Assembly: GCA_910890315.1 (NCBI GenBank)
Contig: CAJVGD010000019.1
Span: 372,001 to 436,000 of the forward strand
Source of the DNA: Serendipita indica DSM 11827
Taxonomy: Eukaryota > Basidiomycota > Agaricomycetes > Sebacinales > Serendipitaceae
DNA: 64,000 nt
Direction of reading: 5' to 3'
The notes below the pieces were generated by a model, which was given only the letters and a program-made list of their open reading frames with translations, had not been told where the DNA came from and did not search any database. Numbering within the stretch: position 1 is the first letter of the stretch; each line of letters opens with the position of its first letter. Positions 1 to 12,300 of the stretch are shown piece after piece. The translations under genes and the position numbers were made by a program.

Positions 1-1499
1 ATGCCTGTCTCTCGTCGGCCGTAGATGGCTCACGACTATGTCTGCTAGGAGAGAAGGGCGACCGCGGCACCATGCCGTCGTCTGCGAGTCGGGATCGTGG
101 GTTATGAACCGGCAAGAGCGACTGGGACAACGCCGACGACTCGCACATGTCATCATCTTCGAGCTCGACGTCGACGGCTTTCCGCGCAATGTGGCCCAGG
201 TAGATGAGAAGCAGGAAGCAAAGCACCACACCGACAATGGTGCTCCACTTTGCCAAGTAACTACTTTGTCGCTCCGCATCTGTCGTCTCGCCGTCGATAC
301 CTTGTCCTTCTCCTACGCCATGGTAGCCCTTGAAGCTGCGGATGCCGCTTCCGATGCTAGTGTGAATGACGACCTTGAGCAAGCTGAGGGCTGTGCAGCC
401 AATATAGGTTCGCCACCGTAGACTCGGGCTAGCCGCAAGGACGACATTCATGACGTTGTAAGGGTACGGGGCAAACCGGACCAGGAAGAGTAATTTTGGA
501 TTCCGCGAGACGGCGCGCACGGTGCGAGCAAAAGAAGGCATGTGCTTGAGAAGCGAGACGAGTGATTTCCCAAAGAAATAACGAGAGATGAAGTAGACGA
601 CAATGGCGCCAAAGAGAGATGCAGTGTACGAGAGCACGAATCCAGGCCAGGTGCCCCATGTGTAGCCAGCCAACATCATGAGGGTCGAGTACAGAGGGAA
701 AGGGGCTAGAAGGGAGGAGGTCAGACCCAAGAATATGAGGCAGGCACCAAAATAGTGATGCGGGATACGTACGGACTGTCGTAAGCACGATCAACGAAAA
801 CATGTATGCGTAGCCCGTGTAGCCTTCTGCGACGAGCCAGAGGGATAGATTGTCGAGCGCGGTAAACACTTCCGTCTTCCAGCACGCGACGGCGATGAGG
901 AACCCGGCGCTGGTGGCGACCCATGCGCCAAACGAGAGCCATATTCGAACGCGAGGCGGCAAGTCTTGGAAGTACCCGCATGGACCCGCACTGTCCACGC
1001 GCGAAGATGTCGGTGGCGGGTAATGGGGTGAACGTGCCAGCGATACGGACGAGCTTCTCCCGCGGCGGGGTGCGTTTGCATACTGATATTGTTGGTGCTG
1101 ATGCTGTCGAGATAACGATTGAGGAGGAGTCTGGGTGGCCTGTCTCTGCGGGGCCTTTTCGGAGAGCGTTTCGCCAGTGACGGTGTCATGCGTTTGGTGC
1201 CCTGGCATGACCCGGGCTGGCGAATATTGGTGATAATGTTGCCCTGCGTATTTTGTAACAGGCTTGCTGCTACTCCGACCGTCTGTCGACGACGCCCCGG
1301 CGGTAGCGATGCCTACGTCTGGGTTGCTCGGGTGAGCCTTTGTCGACGAGGACGGCGGAGGCTTGCCAGACAATGTCGACGACGATTCTGAGGCATGATC
1401 AAAGCGTGAATAGGCTGGAGGAGCTCCCTGAAAGTCGCTGGGGCCGGATTGAAACTGCATGAGAATGCGGGTGTTGCTGCTGGAACCGTACGGATCCAT
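1..1499 (-). CDS. TVP38/TMEM64-family (VTT domain) membrane protein, 3' end outside window
   Basis: Two exons are visible, 1499-773 and 705 to beyond position 1, with a GTACGT...CTAG intron. Phase matches across the junction and gives PPFPLYSTLMMLAGYTWG, followed by GFVLSYTASLFGAIVVYF. These match the VTT (SNARE-associated) core of the Tvp38/TMEM64 family: hydrophobic re-entrant segments, then a conserved arginine stretch (LVRFAPYPYNVMN). About 190 disordered Ser/Pro/Gln-rich residues precede the first membrane segment. The family acts in Golgi/ER membranes, and related VMP1/TMEM41 proteins are lipid scramblases. I chose the ATG at 1499-1497 (MDPYGSS); an upstream in-frame ATG at 1559 is possible, but a likely 5'UTR intron acceptor lies between them. 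The C-terminal tail is acidic, then basic, and still open at the edge. A second VTT gene lies at 50.4-52.8 kb. Confidence 0.85.
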
Positions 1500-2084
1500 G
1501 TTAAAGGGTATGGTCAAGGTAGAGGTCAACTCTGCAAGTAACCAAATACGAGTCAGCAAATCAGTGGGATTCGTTGTGAGAGCGAGGCAGGGCTAGAATG
1601 CAGTGGCAGGCAAGCGGCATAAATAAACTGGGCGGGCTCAGGCGCAGGCGGATACTCGGGGGAGCAGTGCAGACGCGATAATGAGAATAAGAAACGTACA
1701 GTGGACGATAAGATTGGCCAAAGGGAGCACGTGCGTCCGCGGCTACGAGCTCGGAGCGAGCAAAGACGGGGAAAAACGAGAGATGGGCAAATCGCAAGAG
1801 TCTCTGCAGAGTTTCTTGCTGGATATAATGAAAGTGTGCTGAACTGGGCCCGCCGTTGGCTGCGTCGTCTATAAGCCCGTGGACGTAGAGTCAAAGAGGC
1901 GACCCGCAATTTAATGGGCCCGCTAACCGCAGATTAGCCTGCACCTCATCAACGCAAAAACGGTTTATTCGTCGACAGAAATATCGTAGACAAAATACAT
2001 ACGAGCGGAGATAATTAATGATTGTTCGCAACGAGTACGGGCTACAAGAAGAAAGGGAAAAGTATGAGTCAAATAGTCAAACTA
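1500..2084. other. Intergenic: 5' flank of the TVP38-like gene and 3' flank of the Inn1-like gene
   Basis: This stretch of about 585 bases has no supported coding region. Reading frames of 78-118 codons on the minus strand (1553-1909) show no family resemblance and overlap the expected promoter and 5'UTR of the TVP38-like gene. Confidence 0.5.
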
Positions 2085-4503
2085 TTAGTGCCAGGGCGTC
2101 TGCACTTGTGGTGGCGGAGGATAGACACCAGCCTGGGGTACTGGCGTATGCGATGGTTGGCCAAACCCACCATTTGCGAATCCAGTCGCTTGCGGCGGCT
2201 GTTGCAGCCACGGGCCCTGCTGACCGCCTTGATACGGCTGCTGTTGCTGCGGGGTAAAGTTCGTCGCATTCGCGGCATATGGTGCCTGGCTAGCTCCGAC
2301 TGGCGGCTTCGGTAAAGGCGGAGGGGGTCCAGGGAGGCCTGCTGCGTTCGGAACCGGAGCTCCCGTGTAGAATGCAGATTGCATCTGCGGTTGCTGCATC
2401 TGACCACCTCCGACTGGTGGATTGGGAAGAGGTGGGAGAGGAAGTCCTGCTCGTCCCGACGAACCGCCCGTATTGTGTGCAGAGATCGTCCCACCATTTG
2501 CTTGCTGTTGCTGTTGCTGCGGTGGAGCAGCAAAGGGTTGGTTCGCCGCGTAGCCATTAACCGGAGATGCCATCGGAGGAGCGTTCGTCGCACCTGGCAC
2601 AGGCAACGAAGAACTACGATGCGTCTGGATAGGTGGTGGAGGTGGTGGAGGAACAAAGCCACTGCTGACGGCCGGCGGCTGCGTGAGCGGGCTCGGATGG
2701 GCAGTCGTAGGCGATTGTACCAGAGGCTGGTTATGATTGTATGGCATGGCATTTGGGAACGTCAATGGCCCTTGTTGAGGTTGATCAGGTAGTGGGCGAC
2801 CACCTTGATTGATCGGCTGCTGGGCAAATGGAGCAGGGGTGGGTTGTGGGGCGACGCCATAAGGCTGCACGGGAGGAGCAGATGCAGGCGGTGCGGGAGG
2901 AACGATCCCCGTATGTGCTGGTGGCAATGCTGAAGGGAAAGAGTGTGGCTGATGCTGGAAAGGCGGAATCTGATGATTCTGCGGGGGCACGGGTGTCGGA
3001 CTCGGATAGATGGGTTGATTAGGATACCCATGGAAACCCATAGCCGATGGTGGAGGGATAAAGTTTGGGACCGGCGTGGCTGCTGGTCTGGGGGCATTGA
3101 AGCCTGAGAACATTGGCTGGAAGCCAGATGGCTGCGGCGTCATGGCAGGCTGAGGAGGTGCAAAGCCAGATGAAACCATCCCTGGACCTTGTTGACCAAA
3201 GACGGAGCCACCAAATTGAGGTTGCTGAGGTGGATAGAACGTCGAAGGAGTCGGAGTGGATGCATACGGGTCCGCCGTCGGTACATTGACGTGGTTTGGG
3301 TCGTATGGATTTGCGATAGCAGCTTGGCCATAGGCAGAAGTTGCACTTTGGTACACAAAGGACGACTGAGGCGCGTTGTGTGGCTGATAGAATAAAATCA
3401 GTAAAAAATAATAATCCAGCGACGTCAAAGGTGACTGACAGGATAGCTATCTCTCCGCCTTGAAGCATCTCCAAACTCCATCGAAGGGTCATATTTGCGC
3501 GTATGATGAAGTGGCTCGCGGTCGTACGGGGGGACATATGGCCTCACGTTTGCTAGTGAGCTGTTCGACGGCAGCGGCGCATCCACCGCTGAGCTATTCC
3601 TTCCGTGTAGTGATACCCTGTTTCCACCGGCTGGTGAACTCCCAGAGCTATTCGTATGGCCGGGTTGTGCAGAAGCCTCGCCTCCGGACGGGGTAAACGA
3701 GCCGGGACCGCCGTACTGGGGGTTGAGCGTCGAGGGTCGAGCGGAATGTGGCTTCTCCGGAGGTTTGTCCTAGATTGTGCGTACGATTGAGGTTTGATCA
3801 AGAAAGGACTAGAGCAAAAGTGACCCACATTTGACCAAAATGTCAACTCTAAGTAGACTTCTCCCGAATATTTGTCCTTGTTCATCAGGGTAAACCATTC
3901 TGAAAACAAAATGAGTTTCAGGACTCTTGACATTCTGCACCCCTGCAGAAGACGCTGGTTGAGAACGGGGCCGGGTAACTAACCATCAGTTTCGCCCTTT
4001 GTCAAGACCTCTGTGAGATCGACCATGGTTTCTCCAATGAGTTCGGGCTCTCGTGGATCGTCTGCATAACAGAGCAAGCGCATCTTCTTGCCACCTTTGA
4101 CTTTGCGGTCCTTGTGCTGGTCCTTGGGCGGGGGTGCCGGCGGGCTTGAGGCGCCGTGACGCGCAGTACGCGCGAGCTCATCCTCAATATCTTCAAAGAG
4201 ATCGAATCGAATCTCCTCGTCCCACTCCGGATGCTGTCCACCACGCTTGACGGCCTTTGTTCGCTTCGTGTCGCTGTGTAGCTTGAGCGTACAGTATGGA
4301 TCTTGCTTGCCAATGTGTCGTTTATTCGGTAGATTTTTCTGTCGAGGCATGGAAACGCTGGCGTCAACCGGCTTGGTTCACCACCATCGACACCAGCAAT
4401 CGAAGGCGCGCTGGCGCTGAGCGGAGGGAGAGAATCAAAGAATACTTACAGCTTTGAGGACGACAACGACTAGCGTCCCAATCAACCGCGGGGTAGAAGC
4501 CAT
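2085..4503 (-). CDS. C2-domain ingression protein (Inn1/Fic1-like), 702 aa
   Basis: Five exons join in phase: 4503-4450, 4338-3984, 3899-3829, 3769-3440 and 3383-2085. Residues 1 to about 160 form one C2 domain, beginning MASTPRLIGTLVVVVLKA, with KQDPYC and the strand pair EWFTLM / GEVYLELTFW. A proline- and glutamine-rich tail follows, with many PxxP motifs and repeats of the type GFVPPPPPPP. A single N-terminal C2 plus a PxxP tail is the architecture of yeast Inn1 and fission yeast Fic1. These act at the division site, where the tail binds SH3 proteins such as Hof1/Cyk3 or Cdc15 to couple ring contraction to septum formation. The first exon is only 54 nt. The tail is much longer than in budding yeast. 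The family call is firm from architecture; function is by analogy. Confidence 0.88.
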
Positions 4504-5135
4504 TCCAACTTATGGGCTGAGTGGTTGGTGTCCAAGCTTGCTCTCTACCGAATCTGGAAACCCGGCAGGTTATCCACTTTGAACCGCCAGCAAACATTTA
4601 TTATTCTATTTCTCGTCTAATGCACTGCTTCGGACGCGTCACACGTTTATAGCAGCACCGCGCGGGCGGATTTTCATCGTCGCCAATGTCGACAATATTG
4701 TCACGAGAAATACTAGAATTAGAAGGGGGGTTCTATGATTACTCGTGTTCTCCAGGATCATCGCCACCGACTCACGTCTAACAGCCTCATCCTGGACCCG
4801 CGGCTGAATTCGTCTGGAACATCCGCGATGCAATTCAAGGAGTCGCTACAGGCAAACTAGTTTAACGCAAGGAGGACCATCGTCCGCCTGCAGGCAATAG
4901 ACGAACAAACATTCCAAAGGGAGGATCAAAGGAAGGAGGAGGCGTAAGGAGAGGGGACGGGTAGGAGTAAAAGGTTTTGCTAGGTGTAGTCGAGGCAAAA
5001 GGAGATACAGTCGAAGCGGCGGCGGAGCGGATGCAGGGAGTCATTATCCAGAGTCGTCAAGAGGAACAGGGAGACGCGAAGCGTATATGCACAGCAAGAG
5101 ATAGTGAGAGACTACATGTGTCTCCCTTTACTCAT
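4504..5135. other. Intergenic region, nothing recognised
   Basis: About 630 bases between the start of the Inn1-like gene and the predicted stop of the next minus-strand gene. It should hold the promoter of the former and the 3'UTR of the latter. Short frames on both strands look like noise. Confidence 0.4.
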
Positions 5136-6545
5136 CTACCATCGTCCACCAGCAGCGGGGATTCCCTTGCCATAGGTGTGGGTCGATGGCTGGTTGGTGT
5201 CCTCGGGGAAGGAGCGGGCCGAGTCGAATTCGAGCGAGGACGCGTTGGATGCGCGTTTCTTCTTCTGTTTTGTTTCCTCACTGTTCCAACCAAAACGAAT
5301 TCATAGATAAGTAAACTTTGTTCAACAAGGCGGCGAAGAGAGGAGAGGAAGATACTCACTTGGTAAACGTATCAGTCGTAATCATAATGCCATCCTTTTG
5401 ACCTGCAACACCGCGTTCAAAGCCAACGGTGCGCATGGTGCCCTTATAGTCGTCGGACGAGTCGTCGCGCGCAACGCCGAGCTCAATATCGGTCTGGCGA
5501 GGGCGAGACCAGTTGACAGCAGACATGTTGGTCGCGACGTGCCTATCGGGCATGCCACCCTTGCGCGTGGTGATACCACCACGGCCTGGGTTCGACGAGT
5601 TGTGGACGTAGACGTCCTGGTTGGACCAGTTGGAGAGACGGATGTACGAACGCGCGGCGGCACCGGCAGTCAAACAGGCGGCGGGGATGCTGAACATCAG
5701 GTTCATAGCGGGGTTAAGGTCGAGTAGGAGCACAGAGGCAGCAAGGGCGTTGCAAATAAAGGCCACCAAGAAGAAAACAATGCCATCTTTGAACTGTACA
5801 CGGTCAGCAGATTGAATGTACACTCATGCAGTTACTCACCAAGAGCTTCCAGAGCGAGGAGCGGCCAGGGGTAAGCAACAAACCGGTGATGGAAACAATC
5901 AACACGACAAGGTCGACGAACATGGCTGAGGGCGGGTCAGTAAAAAGGGCAGTGACTATTGATAAAATGTACGCACTATAGAGATAGAGCAAGTTCAGAG
6001 TCAAGTTGTTGTGCTGGTTTCCAGTCGAGACGACAACACAAGTCTTGGCATCCACGTTGAATACTGCACGGACAGCGGTCACCGAATACATGAGGATGCT
6101 CCAGTGGCCAAGAGAGATGAGCACCAGGGGAATGGTGACAAACCAGTTCTTGTTCCAAATAGCAATCGTGCGCAACATCAGGAGAGTCGAGGCCGTTCCG
6201 ATGGCAGCGCTACCGAAGAACTGGTTGTAGGTGTACAGGGCCTGGCAGTCAACCTTTGTGGTGGTGTTGAGAGCGATGAGCATGCCAATGATGGAGAAGA
6301 GCATGGTGTATTTGCACAAGAAGTAAAGCTGGAGCATCGTCAGCAAGGTATTCATGACCAGGGAGAGATGAAGGGCTTACGATCATAGTGTGCCTCCAGG
6401 GACGCTTGCGGCTGATAATTGCCCAATCATAGTCTACAAACGCGACGCAGATATCAAAGGTATATGCACCGGCGCAGACGTGGGCGAGGTTGCTGAAAAT
6501 GGCGCCGCACTTTGCAATCACGAGTGGGTCCGACCAATTGACCAT
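5136..6545 (-). CDS. Multi-pass (about 7 TM) agaricomycete membrane protein of unknown function, 393 aa
   Basis: Exons 6545-6381, 6328-5977, 5925-5840, 5793-5360 and 5280-5136 keep phase at every junction. The protein starts MVNWSDPLVIAKCGA, has about seven hydrophobic segments (for example LYFLCKYTMLFSIIGMLIAL and AMFVDLVVLIVSITGLLL) and a polar cytoplasmic tail. I know this start and the RKRPWR motif before the second segment from a large unnamed agaricomycete family. The fourth exon could simply read through to a stop at 5358-5356. I prefer the GTGAGT donor there and an acceptor at 5281, because the extra exon gives 48 residues of plausible lysine- and serine-rich tail (KQKKKRASNASSLEFD) ending in RW. 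Substrate and role are unknown. Confidence 0.75.
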
Positions 6546-7036
6546 GGCTGATGTTTGTTATAAGACAAGGGGGTTGTGGTCGTTGAAGAGGAGTTGTGAA
6601 CGTCTGAGACGAAGGGGAGGAGACTAAGAGGGAGAGCGGCGGCGGGAGCGGTGCGTGAGGGCTGGGAGTGGCCGTTTACCGCGCCCGCTTTTATCTTGTC
6701 CTACAAAAACAATGCAATGAAATAGTTGAGTATCAAGCCTTCCGGTTTTGTTCGCGAAGGCGGAAGCCATGTGCCATCTTAGTCCGACCTTGTTCTCCGA
6801 CAAGTCCCAAAAAAGGACATGGGCCCGAATCCGGCTTACCGGCCGCTCAGCAACAACCTCTTTGTGCTTTGTACGGCTTTGGAAGGGGATTGTTCATTGC
6901 AAATATGCCGTTGTAGTCGCGACACAAGGTTCGCCGTTTATGCTATCTGGTGCTAACGGAGACCCTGCCCTACTATCTGTAGATCATATCAGTAGAAATT
7001 TTACATGGCATGAAAAGGCACACACCCACGTTCCCT
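6546..7036. other. Intergenic region, nothing recognised
   Basis: About 490 bases between the start of the membrane protein gene and the stop of the nickel transporter gene, both minus strand. No frame here resembles a known protein. Confidence 0.4.
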
Positions 7037-9001
7037 CTACGCCTCTCTGGCGGCTGCTTTTCTTTTGTCGGCGCGGCTGAATATGTAGCGCACCAGGTAC
7101 CATCCCGACACGATAATAAAGAACCCACCAACGATTCCCATACCAATGTATCCACTCGCATCCGATGCCGATGCCCACGCTCTCCACCAGCGCCCAGCAA
7201 GGCCTTGATCCGTCTCTGCAGCCGCTCGACACCGGACACATTGCTCTCCAATCAGCGAAATGAGTGTAATGAGCGAGATGCTAAAGATGTATCATGTCGC
7301 GGCCGTCAAATGGTCGAGATCGTTTCGGGCGATCCATATAAGTGAACATTTCGGGTGGGGTGTTATGGGTTATGAAAGGCGTTAGTACGCCTTCCCTGGA
7401 CTGATTACGGATGCATTTGGACCAAGACAGGGCGCCGCATCCACATGCCATCCGCCATGTAGAAACGGGACAGGTGAAAAAGGTACGTACGTGAATGCGA
7501 GGAGAATGCTGATCACTGTCAGCAGGATGCTCAGAGTTGACATTGAGTGGTCCTTTGTCGTCCACTGCGGCCGCTCATAGCTCGATCCTTCCTCTTCCCG
7601 TCTTTCGTTGTGGCCGGGATTATCAACCTCCCCCGCGGCCTGTTCATCTATCAAAATCTCCGTTGGCGTGAATTTCGAATCACTCCGCGCTCCGCCTTCC
7701 GCCTCTATGACGGGAGAATGCGTAGACATGGTTTCAGATGCCACTGACGAATGATAGGATACTTCTCTGCGCTTCTCTGGATTTCCGCCGACTTGAATGA
7801 GAGACCATCCTCTTTCTGGAAAGCCCGCGTACGAGTACCTGACGAGTTGGAATCAAAACAGGGCCAAACGAAGCAACTCCGCACCGACAGCATCAAGATG
7901 GAGTCAAGCGAGTCAACAATCGTCATTCCGGCTGTAAAAAGCAGCTATCGAGTATCAGGGATGACCGCGAGAGAGTGGGCTGATACACACTGGAAGTATA
8001 ATGATAGACGCTGACGAGATATGCTTCCCGTGGATGTCCTGTTTCGCAAGTGCTGATACGGCAAGGAGTGCAATCGAGGACGCCGTATCGAACCCCAGAC
8101 CGAAAAGAAGGCCAACTGGATACATCTATGTCGCATTAAGAGCTGGTCCAAGCCACACATACGACTACTCACTTTCCATGGTCGATCAACTATTTTGGTG
8201 ACAGGGGCAAGTATTCGCACCAAGATACTCGCATGGTGATGCCCGATCCGGAGTGGTTCTAATCCTCTCTAGCAACCAATCAGGACAGTATGGAGTATTT
8301 TGAGACACGGCAAATACTCTGATTCGCCTGCGGTCACGAATGATTCGGTAGAGGATGACCGAATTGACCACGCCAATAACGAATAAGAATGAGCCACTAA
8401 CAGCTGGTCCTGCGGGATCATGAGTCAATGGGAAAAGTCAAGAGCGCATTCGTCTGTACCGACGATCCCTCCAACCTTTCCAAATCCACCAGCCTTGTCG
8501 TAAACGTCGCTGGAGATAGTGATCGCAACGATGAAAACGACAACAATGGTGGAATGACCAAGAGAAAAGAAGAGTCCACAGGTGGTCGGCAATTGACCTA
8601 GATTGAGTAGACCTCTAGTGGCATTGTCGATAGCACTGTGAAAGGATCAGAAATGGAACAATTTCCAAAATGAGAGCGGGAACGTGCCTTATATGATCTG
8701 CGTCTAAAGCTGTGCATAAAATATACCGTCAATCGTCCTCATCTGCCGGTCATTCTGTAAATTTACCATGGCGGAGCCCGATAGTCTATTCCAACGTATC
8801 AGAGACACTGAAGATAAGTCATAGACCGATAAAGACCCAAGAGAGCAATGCCAATCCCATTAAACCGCTAGAGTCTCCAGTGGCATGTGGTTTGAACAGT
8901 AGTGCTGCGGCGACCCAACACCCTACGTTGAACAGTATTAACACCGTAATCAAGAGCAGAGAGCGCCCAAGAATGGTCAATCTAGGCCACCTCAGACCCA
9001 T
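7037..9001 (-). CDS. Nickel/cobalt transporter, NiCoT family, 450 aa
   Basis: Ten exons join in phase: 9001-8837, 8785-8767, 8709-8688, 8635-8460, 8409-8318, 8268-8173, 8125-7991, 7944-7889, 7838-7491 and 7280-7037. The second and third exons are only 19 and 22 nt and carry the signature GLRHALDADHISAIDNATR, the His-x4-Asp-His metal site of NiCoT permeases. LGHSTIVVV, GLLFGLGFDTASSIALL and FTAGMTIVDSLDSILM are the other conserved membrane segments. The C-terminus GRWWRAWASASD and a last hydrophobic helix are also typical. The family imports Ni2+/Co2+ at the plasma membrane, in fungi to supply urease. The intron after exon 3 begins GC rather than GT (AG/GCACGT). The gene looks whole. Confidence 0.92.
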
Positions 9002-9282
9002 CGTTTGTGTTCAACGGGAGGACCAAAGTTTGTCCAATCGAATCTGCGCGATAGCGGTCGATTGAGCAACCCTTGGACGATCGTTTAATGAACCCGAGCA
9101 GAGCAGACATTAGATAACATCTTGGGGTAATACTGTTGATGTCGAAACTTTGTCTTCTGCCGCTGGTCGTGAAACAATAAATAGCAAAGGTAGCAATTAA
9201 AAGTAGGCGAATATACCCTCGATTAGCATATAATACCTATTCCATATCTCTAGTAACGGCGGTCAACTAGAGTGCATAAATA
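9002..9282. other. Intergenic region between the nickel transporter and the first receptor gene
   Basis: Together with the repeat block that follows, this is the divergent 5' space of two genes pointing away from each other. It is AT-richer than its surroundings. I see no coding frame and no convincing promoter element. Confidence 0.4.
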
Positions 9283-9337
9283 TACGCGGCAGACCATCTC
9301 ATGGAGTCCCACTTGGTCTTGTCCGCAACCACGCGTG
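9283..9337 (+). repeat. Conserved 5' block upstream of the first NACHT-WD40 gene (copy at 18387-18448)
   Basis: Directly before the ATG this block shares a run of near-identical segments with the sequence before the second receptor gene. Shared pieces are TACGCGGCA, ACCAT, AGTCCC, CTTGGTCT, GTCCGCA and ACGCGTG immediately before ATG. The duplication that made the two genes therefore included 5'UTR or proximal promoter sequence. Confidence 0.7.
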
Positions 9338-12300
9338 ATGTCCAAGTTATGGCCTAAGGGTAAAGGGAAGACAACTCGTTCAAAGGACACTAGTAATCCA
9401 TCCGTCTCTCAATCAAACACGTCGCCCGCTAGCACAAGCACCGGTTGGGAGAAGGCCCGTGACACGGCGATTCCGATCCTTGAACTTGTCGCCAACATCT
9501 CAGAGGGTTCTGATGTGCTTGCTTCTCTCAAAGCAGCATGTAAAGCGACAAAGCAGATCCTCGAAATGGCGCGCGTATGTCCAGTTGGTATAAGTTGGAC
9601 TGATCTGATGACAAGAATAGGCCATCCAGAACAACAAGGATAATTGGGGACGTCTCGCTGAACGTCTTCAAGGCCATTTGGAATCGATGGAGAATCAGAT
9701 CACCATATTTGAAGGGTATCCGGAAGAGAGTCGCAAGGTCGACGACTCTTTACGACAACCGTTGCTTGCCTATGTCAGGTAGGGTTTGTGGTTCAAGATG
9801 GGAGACCCAGCTTACATAGTCAACAGAAAGCTCGATGGGATACAAAAGGCAGTCGAAGCACGAACACGTTCGCGGCTGTTGTTTCGGGCGACAAAAGTAG
9901 ATATGGACGCTGGTGATATCCGAGACTTTCATCAAGATATCGACGATTGTCACCAAAGACTTATGGTGTGGATGATCAAAGATCCCCTCCTATGGCTAAC
10001 CAGGTTTTAGACTGCTTTAGCCGTGTCCTCATCATTTCATATTCAAATCGTGAAAGGAGATACAAAATTTATCAAAGAGGATGCTAGAACTCTCTTGAAA
10101 GATGGTGAGCCTGCGCTATCAGCATGCGTGACTTGCCTGACCCCTCGCAGCGGACCTAGTAATCATTTCTCAGCTCCCAACCGTGCTCTCTACGTCAGTC
10201 ATTGTGCACAATCGTTGTAATCCAGGAACTCGAGTGGCTGTTCTCAGTTCCATTCGCCGTTGGGGAGAAGGCGAATTTGCTGAGCCTATTTTCTGGCTCT
10301 GTGACATCGCCGGCTCGGGGAAATCGACTGTATCAACGAGCATGGTTGCATTTTGGAAGGAGAAAGGTCTGCTCGCTGGTCATTTCTTCTTCTCTGTGGC
10401 CAGCAGCGAAGAATCTACCATCGCCAAGATGTGCCCGACCTTTGCCAGGCAGATGTTCGAAAACCTTCCGATGCTGGCCTCGTCTGTTGTGGGTGCGGTC
10501 AAACGACACCCCTCGATCATGACCAGCATCTTCGAAGAGCAGTTCCGAACGTTAATTGTCGAGCCAACGAAACGCCAGAACAATCCCGCTATATTGGTCA
10601 TCGATGCGCTAGACGAATGCAAATCTGTATCAGAACGGAGAAAACTTGTCGAAACGCTTGCTATGGCTGTTCAGGAAAGCAAAAACCTTAAGATATTCAT
10701 GACAAGTCGACCAGACCCCGTCATCCAGGCCGTCTTGGGGTCGCTCCCAATCAAAGCCAAGATGGAAGATCGGCTACACGATGCGAGCCAGCGCGATAAC
10801 ATCGACGACATCGCAATCTATATAGAACAATCTATCAATGGAATGCTACCAGAGGATAAGAAGCGACGACTGGTTCAAAATGCCAATGGATTGTTCATCT
10901 GGGCAAGCACCGCATGTCGAATGCTGAAAAGCGAAACGACATGGGATACCCATGAGACCATATACAACCGCCTGATCTCTGTGGACAAGACTGGAGAGAT
11001 TGACGATATATACGATCTAGTTTTCGAGCGCATAGAGCTCAGGTACCGCAGGACCATGTGTAGCATGCTCGCTGTACTGCTTGCAGCATTCGAGCCGCTC
11101 AGCATCGAGGACCTAGAGGAAGTTCTCAAATATGCTGGCGTAGACGGGAGTGCCGATGCACTAGTGCGGAACCTAGGAAGCGTACTAACTGTAGAATCAG
11201 GGGCAAATCTGATTCGATTCCGTCATCCTACCCTAGTCGAATACCTCCGACGCCGGTCCCGCGCCTCATCCATCGATAGCCATAGCAAGATTCATATCAA
11301 CATCACGGATGCACACGGTCAAGTGGCATTGTGTTGTCTGAAACGGCTCAACTCACCGACTGAAGGTGTCAAGTTCAATATATGCCAGATTGAATCCTCT
11401 TTCTACCTGAATAAGCAGATAGTGGATCTTGGCATGAGGCTATCAAAGTTTATTCCAAGAAAACTTCAATACGCCAGCTCGCATTGGTTATTCCATTTTG
11501 CAGAAGCGAACGAAAACTGGAGAGGTGCACTCAAGAGGGAAGTTGAGTGTATTCTCCAAAATCCATCTGTACTGCACTGGATGGAGATTTTGAGCTTTAC
11601 GGGAGGGGTGTCACGAGCGATATCCGGACTTCGAGTTGCTACATGTGTTCCAAAGGTGAGTGACCTATGCAAATATATTCTGGGTTTTGACCATACGAAG
11701 CTCGAAGAAGAGACTAGGCGCAGAATGACAGAGATACGTCGGTTTATAATGGCGTTTTCAATGCCGATCCAAGAAAGTGCTCCACACATCTACATCTCTG
11801 CGCTTCCGTTTTCGCCCAAGAACTCAATACTGCATATAGAAGGCCAAAGGAAATATGCGAATACTCTAACTGTGATCCGAGGGTTCGAAGAGGTGTATGC
11901 TGGACTTCCTAGAACTCTTCGTGTCCATGGTCCGATCATGGCGGTCGCATTAACTCCCAACGGCTCGAAAATCATCTCCGCCTCATTAGACAAGACTATC
12001 CGAATCTGTGATGCGGACACCGGGCAGCCGTTGGGAGAGCCACTGCGAGGCCATGAACGTTGGGTGACTGCCGTCAGTTGCTCGTCAGACGGGTCACGAA
12101 TCGTGTCTGGTTCAGAGGACAGGACGATTCGATTGTGGGAGGTAAACACTGGTCGGCCGTTGGGAGAGCCAATGCGAGGTCATGAAGGCTCGGTCAAGGC
12201 TGTCGCATTCTCACCAGATGGATCCCGAATCATCTCTGGATCGGATGACCAGACGATTCGGGTATGGGAGGCAGACAGTGGTCAGCCGTTGGGAGAGCCA

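Noticed and set aside
9575-9620. Possible frame conflict between exons 1 and 2 of receptor copy 1
   Set aside because: Re-reading showed the donor as CGC/GTATGT; phase is clean and identical in copy 2.
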